This document shows, one piece after another, positions 39,944 through 44,572 of a stretch of 44,572 nucleotides of DNA. The stretch is taken from the IMG/VR virus record IMGVR_UViG_3300009370_001180, positions 1 to 44,572 of that record. One strand, given 5' to 3'. Position numbers and translations under genes: made by a program. How positions within the stretch are numbered: position 1 is the stretch's first letter; each line of letters starts with the position of its first letter. The DNA is from a virus. Under the pieces are notes generated by a model that worked only from the letters and a program-made list of their open reading frames with translations, searched no databases and was not told the DNA's origin.

Positions 39944-40356
39944 TAATAATATTCCTTGTGGTCACCTTTAGGATGAGATAGTCTAATTCCGTTATTTGTA
40001 TTTTTATCACAGTCTCCATTGCGTCTAGGAATAAAATGTACGTGTGGCCACATAATAGATTGACCCGCCGCCTTACCTATATTTTGTCCAATATTAAAAC
40101 CATCCATTTTCTTTTCTTTAATCCATTGTTCCCCACAATAAAAAGCAAGTTTGTATGCTTCACCTACGTGTTCAATATCATTTTTTTTTGGAACAAACAA
40201 TAAATGTCCTTTTACAACAGGATATTTGTCGTAAAATACAGAAACTTTCTCATTTTGAAACATTGGTGGTACGTTCGTTGGATTAAGCCAAGTACATTCT
40301 TCGTAGTATTCAATTACTTCTCTGGGTTTCTTGTATGTAGGTTTTTTTGATGGCAT
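39943..40356 (-). CDS. HIT-family nucleotide hydrolase/transferase
   Basis: A 137-residue protein with the histidine triad near the C-terminus: AAGQSIMWPHVHFIPRRNGD contains the HxH core; the first His of a canonical HxHxH is replaced (W-P-H-V-H). An NVPPMFQNEKVSVFYDKYPV strand pair and GHLLFVPKKNDIEHVGEAY fit HINT/FHIT-like proteins. These hydrolyse dinucleotides (Ap4A) or nucleoside phosphoramidates. It would act in the cytoplasm early in infection. The activity is inferred, and the altered triad leaves doubt. Confidence 0.78.
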   Translation of the reverse strand: MPSKKPTYKKPREVIEYYEECTWLNPTNVPPMFQNEKVSVFYDKYPVVKGHLLFVPKKNDIEHVGEAYKLAFYCGEQWIKEKKMDGFNIGQNIGKAAGQSIMWPHVHFIPRRNGDCDKNTNNGIRLSHPKGDHKEYY

Positions 40357-40681
40357 TAGTTTTTATGATTCCTATTTTAATATTACTAGAATTTGGTTTA
40401 TGTTGCAATCTAATTTTTCCCCAATATTTGGTTTTTGTAACACTTGGATTGTGTCCTAAAACATTTAATAGGTTAACCAACGCCTTTCTTACTTTTTCAG
40501 CACCACCATGTTTTTTACAAGTGTCTGATCTCCCTACGTGTACAATTTTATTATTAATTTTTATTTTATACACACAAGGTAATTTGATCCATTTAGTAAC
40601 TGGATTTTTATTGTGTCGTATTTTATATTTTTCTATTGTGTATAAATCCTCAATAGAATACCAATTAATTTCCGTCGTCAT
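40310..40681 (-). CDS. Small basic protein, possible GIY-YIG-like
   Basis: A 123-residue, basic protein starting MTTEINWYSIEDLYTIEKYK. ATG 40681 is preferred because it falls within the end of the SET gene (17-base overlap). LPCVYKIKINNKIVHVGRSD resembles the first strands of GIY-YIG nucleases (YxI..VGRS), followed by basic helices (GAEKVRKALVNLLNVLGHN). The similarity is faint, and the catalytic Arg/Glu are not placed with confidence. An alternative is an RNA-binding protein. Confidence 0.55.
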   Translation of the reverse strand: MTTEINWYSIEDLYTIEKYKIRHNKNPVTKWIKLPCVYKIKINNKIVHVGRSDTCKKHGGAEKVRKALVNLLNVLGHNPSVTKTKYWGKIRLQHKPNSSNIKIGIIKTNAIKKTYIQETQRSN

Positions 40682-40985
40682 CAAAATCCATGTATAATGT
40701 ATATTTGGCAACTAATTCATCATTTGCTTTAATGTCTTTAATTGACATAAGATATACTACTGGCAATTGATGCCAAAATCCTTGATATGTTTTACAATTT
40801 GGGTTTTCTGAATGATTATAAAATGCACCTAAAGCTGTTCTTATATGACCATGTGGAAAATTTTTATTTTTAATATGTACAATTCCAAATACTGTATCTT
40901 TTGGAAAATCTTTTGTAGCATATAAACCTAAGCCTTGTATTTTAGAATATTTAATTGTAATTCCATCTGGAAGAGGTTTATACAT
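40665..40985 (-). CDS. SET-domain protein methyltransferase
   Basis: A 106-residue compact SET domain. YSKIQGLGLYATKDFPKDTV is the N-terminal SET motif (GxGxxA), GAFYNHSENPNCKTY is the NHSxxPNC SAM/substrate motif, and DELVAKYTLYMDFDD matches the GEELxxxY end. All three motifs are in order, which suggests an active Lys methyltransferase. Such small SET proteins occur in bacteria and viruses (for example vSET). The substrate is unknown; a host protein is possible. It is expressed early from the DUF2061 operon. Confidence 0.88.
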   Translation of the reverse strand: MYKPLPDGITIKYSKIQGLGLYATKDFPKDTVFGIVHIKNKNFPHGHIRTALGAFYNHSENPNCKTYQGFWHQLPVVYLMSIKDIKANDELVAKYTLYMDFDDDGN

Positions 40986-41511
40986 TTTTAATTCCTAATT
41001 GTTTATATACTTTTTGTACTTTCTTTGCTTGAAAGTAACAATCTTCTAATGCGTTGTGTAGTCCAGTTCTCTTTTCATTTAAATCACGTGGTACTAGACT
41101 AAACAAAGTTCGCGAATCTCGTATTTGCCAGTATTGCCATGGAACTGGATGACCTAATTGTTTATATAAATTTTGTAGTATAGCATAATCAAATAATGGG
41201 CCTTGACACCAAAATACATCAACGCCAACAGACCATTTGTTAATAGTTTTAATCATTTCTTCTAAACTAATTCTATCTTTGTCACCTAGTGCTTCATCGG
41301 ATATTTCTTTTGGTTGCGTACTCCACCAGTCTAATGTTTCTTGCATTACTTCTCTGCCTTTTGCAGTTTGTGAATCTACGTCAACTCTAAAATACATTCC
41401 TTGTGATGGTTCTGCGTGAGTGCATGGATCAAATTTAACACCACCAACAGTTAAAATTACTGCATCAGGATTTGTGCTTAACGTTTCTAAGTCTATCATT
41501 GCGTGGATCAT
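40978..41511 (-). CDS. 3'-5' exonuclease (DEDD/DnaQ type, DexA-like)
   Basis: A 177-residue protein. The first acidic pair is in MIDLETLSTNPDAVILTVGG (DxE, ExoI motif), followed by the ExoII-like region VFWCQGPLFDYAIL and the ExoIII-like HNALEDCYFQAKKVQ with His and Asp. This is the RNase T/DexA family that trims DNA or RNA 3' ends. I chose ATG 41509-41511, which overlaps the upstream stop (ATGA). It may supply host DNA degradation or replication proofreading. The family is confident. Confidence 0.88.
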   Translation of the reverse strand: MIHAMIDLETLSTNPDAVILTVGGVKFDPCTHAEPSQGMYFRVDVDSQTAKGREVMQETLDWWSTQPKEISDEALGDKDRISLEEMIKTINKWSVGVDVFWCQGPLFDYAILQNLYKQLGHPVPWQYWQIRDSRTLFSLVPRDLNEKRTGLHNALEDCYFQAKKVQKVYKQLGIKNV

Positions 41512-41699
41512 GTGTATTCCTTTTTCTTTGGTTTCCACCCAGTCCAAGAAACATCTTTTAATGGATCGTCAATCTCTTTTATATTAGTAACCTTGTTATT
41601 AGGAAATCTTAATTCAATATCTTTTCCATCATTACTATAAACAAAAGTTTTAATAGTTTTCTTTTCTAGTTTCAATTTAAATTCCCAACATTTAGTCAT
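41508..41699 (-). CDS. Small hypothetical protein
   Basis: A 63-residue basic protein (MTKCWEFKLKLEKKTIKTFV, then KVTNIKEIDDPLKDVSW). It is coupled to the exonuclease gene (ATGA) and to its upstream gene by 8 bases. It has no recognised domain. Confidence 0.6.
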   Translation of the reverse strand: MTKCWEFKLKLEKKTIKTFVYSNDGKDIELRFPNNKVTNIKEIDDPLKDVSWTGWKPKKKEYT

Positions 41700-41862
41700 T
41701 TTTTTTATCGTGTTCTTTTATCCAATTTTCTATATTTTTTTCTGTGAAATATATTCCAGAAGGCCAAAGCATTGGTTTTTCTTTTCTTACTTTGTTATCA
41801 TTTTGATAATTATTCATTTTATTGAATAAAAAACTTGCTAAACTTTTAATATAGTTACTCAT
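41692..41862 (-). CDS. Small hypothetical protein
   Basis: A 56-residue protein starting MSNYIKSLASFLFNKMNNYQ with an NIENWIKEHDKKND tail. ATG 41862 overlaps the DUF2061 gene end by 8 bases; the in-frame ATG at 41886 is less likely because the overlap would be much longer. The N-terminal half is amphipathic and may associate with membranes. No family recognised. Confidence 0.55.
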   Translation of the reverse strand: MSNYIKSLASFLFNKMNNYQNDNKVRKEKPMLWPSGIYFTEKNIENWIKEHDKKND

Positions 41863-42178
41863 CGTTTTTTTTATCTCTAAAATCATATTTTATATGAGTA
41901 TTTTTATCTCTAAAATCGTATTTTATAGGTTTCCAATCTTCTGCAAAAGGAAATATATGAGTGTGTTCCTCAGGTCCTATGTAACCCCATTTAATTTTGC
42001 TCCAACCTCTTTCGTGAGCATAATATAAAAACATTTTTGTTATTACCTCAATACCTGCAATGGCACCGGCTAGTGTTAAGTAACCTGTAATTATCCAACT
42101 GATTAAAAATGTATCAGTAGTCGCAAGGATTCTCCAAGTCAAGGTTTTAACCAGACTTCTTCTGATTTTACTTTCCAT
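41855..42178 (-). CDS. DUF2061 membrane protein
   Basis: A 107-residue protein with a DUF2061 core: the basic start MESKIRRSLVKTLTWRILAT is followed by two transmembrane helices (TFLISWIITGYLTLAGAIAG and a second predicted at VITKMFLYYAHE), and HERGWSKIKWGY is a typical end. DUF2061 function is not known. The last about 20 residues are a duplicated KYDFRDK unit (see the direct repeat). It is first in an operon behind a sigma-70 promoter. Confidence 0.8.
   Translation of the reverse strand: MESKIRRSLVKTLTWRILATTDTFLISWIITGYLTLAGAIAGIEVITKMFLYYAHERGWSKIKWGYIGPEEHTHIFPFAEDWKPIKYDFRDKNTHIKYDFRDKKNDE
41871..41927. repeat. Direct repeat 24 bp x2 (33-bp period) in DUF2061 3' end
   Basis: The 24-base unit at 41871-41894 recurs at 41904-41927 with one mismatch, giving the protein a repeated YDFRDK segment. 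The overlapping next gene starts in the spacer region upstream. This is consistent with a recent slippage duplication. Confidence 0.75.
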
Positions 42179-42183
42179 AGTTT

Positions 42184-42212
42184 ATTTTACTGCGAAAACC
42201 AAAATCTGTCAA
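42184..42212 (-). promoter_or_regulatory. Sigma-70 early promoter for the DUF2061 operon
   Basis: On the minus strand, TTGACA (42207-42212), 17 bases, TAAAAT (42184-42189). The -10 ends 5 bases before ATG 42178, again predicting a leaderless transcript. It would drive DUF2061, two small genes, the exonuclease, SET, HIT and others. Confidence 0.8.
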
Positions 42213-42464
42213 TTAAGATGATGGTTTGTTATATTCTTCTATGGTAGGTTTACCACCATTTTCTATATATTCTTGGTAATTTTTAAATTGTTGTTCGTCC
42301 ATGCAGTATATTTGGCCAGCCGAAGTTGGATAAACCTGCATCATATATTCTTTAACAGGTCCTGATGCCACAAGGCAATCGTTAATAGTTGAATATTGTT
42401 GCTTGTCCCAAATTGCTTGGCAATTCGCACCAAGACATATTATTATTACCATTATGAAATTCAT
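42213..42464 (-). CDS. Small secreted Cys-containing protein
   Basis: An 83-residue protein with an N-terminal hydrophobic signal (MNFIMVIIICLGANCQAIWD) and a mature part with Cys residues (INDCLVASGP, IYCMDEQQF) and a polar tail. It is probably periplasmic. A strong GGGAG Shine-Dalgarno sequence lies six bases before the ATG, unlike the leaderless genes. No family recognised. Confidence 0.65.
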   Translation of the reverse strand: MNFIMVIIICLGANCQAIWDKQQYSTINDCLVASGPVKEYMMQVYPTSAGQIYCMDEQQFKNYQEYIENGGKPTIEEYNKPSS

Positions 42465-42533
42465 TTTTCTCTCCCGACCAAATTTATTTACGTGTTGTGA
42501 ATTGTAAGTAATCTGCTATTAGAAGTTATAAGA

Positions 42534-42782
42534 CTACTTCTTCTTTTTGCTAACAGTTCTCACTTTAGCCTGTAGTCGAATAAGGTCATTGTCCAGCATA
42601 CGTACTCTATCAATGAGTTTGATAAGTGTTGCTGATGTGGAATTTAATTTTGGAGTAATTTCGTTTGTAATGTATTTCCAAAGGAACCATATAAAATATG
42701 CAAGGAAGAACACAGCGACAGTGGGGAACCCATAGTCCTGTATGATTGTCGTTACTGTCATTGTTTTGCTTACAACGTCCAT
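42534..42782 (-). CDS. Single-pass membrane protein, paralogue A
   Basis: An 82-residue protein with one transmembrane helix (GFPTVAVFFLAYFIWFLWKY) near residues 18-37, followed by a coiled-coil-like helix (TLIKLIDRVRMLDNDLIRLQ) and a basic tail. It resembles its neighbour at 42782-43063 in layout and in the QDYGFPT/AELGLPI start. The stop of that gene shares a base with its start (TAATG). The role is unknown; similar short anchored helices occur in marine phages. Confidence 0.7.
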   Translation of the reverse strand: MDVVSKTMTVTTIIQDYGFPTVAVFFLAYFIWFLWKYITNEITPKLNSTSATLIKLIDRVRMLDNDLIRLQAKVRTVSKKKK

Positions 42783-43063
42783 TAGTCTTTCCTCGCATCT
42801 ACTTTGCCGTCTGCCCTAGCCACTCTGTCTGTGTCTACAGGTATGCCTAGTTGCTCTGACACTTCTTGATCAATTTTTATAATATCGTTGTTCATTGTTT
42901 TTACTCTGTTATCAAGTTGAGATATAACACTTTCAATAAATTTAATTGAATTTACAATACCGTTTAAAATATATTTGATTATGAACAGTATGAATACACC
43001 CATTCCCACTGTTGCGGCAATTGGTAATCCTAATTCTGCTACTAGACTAAAAAATTGATTCAT
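42782..43063 (-). CDS. Single-pass membrane protein, paralogue B
   Basis: A 93-residue protein with a transmembrane segment (ATVGMGVFILFIIKYILNGI) and a long following helix (FIESVISQLDNRVKTMNNDI). LGLPIAA at the start parallels YGFPTVA in paralogue A. A GTTAAATA box lies 8 bases before the ATG. The pair may form an inner-membrane complex, perhaps with the neighbouring cyclase, but there is no direct evidence. Confidence 0.7.
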   Translation of the reverse strand: MNQFFSLVAELGLPIAATVGMGVFILFIIKYILNGIVNSIKFIESVISQLDNRVKTMNNDIIKIDQEVSEQLGIPVDTDRVARADGKVDARKD

Positions 43064-43074
43064 TATGTGTGTAT

Positions 43075-44571
43075 TTAACTTTTGATTGTATACACTTTGA
43101 TTTCTTCTGTTTTGCCTTTGACTGTAATATGGTCAATATACTCAAACGGAAATACACCTTCGTAAATATCTTGCACTGTATTGTCTGAAATTACTAAAGT
43201 TTTTCCTAATGTTTTACTAGAGCTTTCTAAACGTGATGCAAGGTTAACAGAGTCACCTATTACAGAATAATCAAATCTTTGATCAGAACCCATGTTGCCT
43301 ACAAGTGCTTCACCTGTGTTGATTCCTATGCCTATGTTAATGTTTGGTAATCCTTCAGCTTCTAATTCTTTATTTAATTTTGCTAATTCGGTTTGCATTT
43401 GTAGAGCAGTTTGTATTGCTAATACTTGATGATTTGGTACATCAAGTGGAGCATTCCAAAATGCCATTATACAGTCGCCCATAAATTTATCTATTGTGCC
43501 GCCGTTAGCAATAATAACATTGGTCATCCTAGTTAAAAATCTATTAATTAATTTTGTAAGTCCTTCTGGATTACCTTTATACTTTTCACTAATAGGTGTA
43601 AATCCTCTTATGTCTGAAAATAAGAAAGTCATTGTTTTTGTTTCGCCACCTAATTTTAACAATGATGGATTCTTTTGTAACTTTTTAACCATGCCAGGAT
43701 CTAAATAATGTTCAAATTGTTTTTTAATTTGTTTTCTTAATCTACTTTGTGTTGCAAAATTATTGTATGTGCTATGTGACCAAATTAAAAATATATAAAG
43801 TACTGCAAATGATGGGTCAATTAAAAATCCTTTATTTGCATAAGCCATAAATGATGCATAACTTATTCCACCTAATACAAAAACTAATAACGGAATAGAA
43901 AATAATACTGATACTCTAGGAATTAATATAATCATTAATAATCCTAGTAAACCCATAAACAAAATTTCATATGTATCTGCTTGTGGAAGTCTAGTCAAAT
44001 ATTTTCCTGTTAATAAAGTATCTAATGCTTGAGCAGTAATTTCTTGATCTGTAGCTAATCCAAATGGTGTATATTTTAAAACACTTAATCCTGCGGCATC
44101 TAATCCTACAATTACTATTTTTCCTTTAACTGTATTTGCATCAAATTCAGAACTTAAAACATAGTCAGCAGATACGCGATTATATTTTTTTGGATTTGCA
44201 TAATTTATATACATTTCTGCATTATGATTTACAGGTATTCCAGCATTCTTTTTAACAAGGATTTCATCTATACCGTGTTCTTTAGCAACAACTTTAATTC
44301 TGCTTGATTTGTTAATTACTCTAACATTTTCAATTAACATACTAGGATATATTTTGTTGCCTACTGTTATTAATATTGGCATTTTTCTTACAACAGAATC
44401 GGGTTCAGGTGCTGTTACATTTACACCACTTCCTGCTATACCTACTGTAAGTTCAGTCAAAGGAGGTACTATACCTGCGTAGTTCCATAACCATGGTTCT
44501 ACATTTCCTTTTTTTATAATTTGTGTTGTGCTAGGTAAAACATTATCAGCATTATTTTTAACACTCATCAT
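43075..44571 (-). CDS. CHASE2-type adenylate/guanylate cyclase, N-terminus outside window
   Basis: At least 498 residues; the real start may lie beyond the window edge. Residues 1-200 are the C-terminal part of a CHASE2 sensor (a GVNVTAPEPDSVVRKMPI-type motif, then GKIVIVGLDAAGLSVLKYTP). Three transmembrane helices follow at about 205-270. The class III cyclase domain (about 312-498) has metal Asp residues in FLFSDIRGF (about 319) and MGDCIMAFWN (about 364), the Lys in DKFMGD, and FDYSVIGDSVNLASRLES with the transition-state Asn/Arg. It appears catalytically complete. It would make cAMP or cGMP in the inner membrane in response to an outer signal. Confidence 0.88.
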   Translation of the reverse strand: MMSVKNNADNVLPSTTQIIKKGNVEPWLWNYAGIVPPLTELTVGIAGSGVNVTAPEPDSVVRKMPILITVGNKIYPSMLIENVRVINKSSRIKVVAKEHGIDEILVKKNAGIPVNHNAEMYINYANPKKYNRVSADYVLSSEFDANTVKGKIVIVGLDAAGLSVLKYTPFGLATDQEITAQALDTLLTGKYLTRLPQADTYEILFMGLLGLLMIILIPRVSVLFSIPLLVFVLGGISYASFMAYANKGFLIDPSFAVLYIFLIWSHSTYNNFATQSRLRKQIKKQFEHYLDPGMVKKLQKNPSLLKLGGETKTMTFLFSDIRGFTPISEKYKGNPEGLTKLINRFLTRMTNVIIANGGTIDKFMGDCIMAFWNAPLDVPNHQVLAIQTALQMQTELAKLNKELEAEGLPNINIGIGINTGEALVGNMGSDQRFDYSVIGDSVNLASRLESSSKTLGKTLVISDNTVQDIYEGVFPFEYIDHITVKGKTEEIKVYTIKS

Positions 44572-44572
44572 T

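Noticed and set aside
1-44572. Bacterial chromosome or prophage interpretation because of bacterial-type genes (cyclase, S8, ClpA, DnaJ)
   Set aside because: The genes are interleaved with clamp loader, fibres, spanins and late promoters without any integrase, attachment site or housekeeping block, which favours a lytic phage genome.
1-44572. tRNA genes, CRISPR arrays, insertion sequences, origins
   Set aside because: By eye, no cloverleaf with CCA-adjacent stems, no regular short repeats with spacers, no transposase and no clear iteron cluster were found. A tRNAscan-type search would be decisive.

Overview
This window is a tightly packed, AT-rich phage genome segment. It looks like a T4-type (Straboviridae-like) marine myovirus, and I suspect a pelagiphage or another phage of a marine alphaproteobacterium. 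The evidence is a T4-type sliding-clamp loader large subunit, T4-like late promoters (A/T-A/T-TAAATA), tail-fibre proteins that share the marine-myovirus N-terminus ANDGTGDxLR..INANFTELY, a complete lysis cassette, and auxiliary genes typical of marine myoviruses (peptide deformylase, IscA, HIT, radical SAM, 2OG-Fe(II) oxygenase). Host identity is inferred, not shown. Every gene but one is on the minus strand, genes commonly overlap by 1-30 bases (TAATG and ATGA junctions), no gap exceeds about 100 bases, and I saw no tRNA, rRNA, CRISPR or insertion sequence.

Layout in window coordinates. 1-9.6 kb holds small proteins and enzymes, six of which begin with a short tag (for example MRINEILEG, MRANQFITEA, MKAQEFIQEG, MHLRELFLKED). 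The tags resemble the capsid-targeting sequence of T4 internal proteins, each with an (I/L)-x-E cleavage-like site. Carriers include a P-loop kinase and an NMN-adenylyltransferase/HAD-nucleotidase fusion. Between them lie a methyltransferase-like protein, an exported thioredoxin-fold protein, a radical SAM enzyme and a 2OG oxygenase. 9.6-13.4 kb is a 1207-residue lipoprotein with a subtilase (S8) domain and an autotransporter-like C-terminus, behind a host-type early promoter. 14-18.9 kb is an early operon with DnaJ, peptide deformylase and a ClpA-like AAA+ unfoldase. 18.9-21.8 kb is the lysis region (M15 endolysin, i-spanin, o-spanin, nuclease, DUF1353, holin). 22-26.9 kb has virion or unknown proteins, the clamp loader, a ParB-like protein, a GroES-like co-chaperonin and a DnaE-like fragment. 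26.9-34.4 kb is the tail fibre and adhesin block. 34.4-39.6 kb has a divergent zinc-finger gene, two MptE-like paralogues, IscA, a glycosyltransferase, QueD and an LSm-like protein. 39.7-42.2 kb is an early operon with HIT, SET-domain, 3'-5' exonuclease and DUF2061 genes. 42.2-44.6 kb ends in small membrane proteins and a CHASE2 adenylate/guanylate cyclase cut by the window edge.

Regulation can be read directly. Six sigma-70 promoters (TTGACA/G, 16-17 bp, TATAAT-like) precede dnaJ, the clamp loader, the groES-like gene, the S8 operon, the LSm-like gene and the DUF2061 operon. Late TAAATA boxes precede the lysis, structural and tagged genes. In both classes the start codon often lies only 5-8 bases (11 in one case) downstream of the box, with no Shine-Dalgarno sequence, which predicts many leaderless mRNAs. 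The tagged genes lie behind late promoters, as expected of proteins packaged into the head and injected with the DNA. The early genes (co-chaperones, protease, clamp loader, exonuclease, SET) look like host take-over functions.
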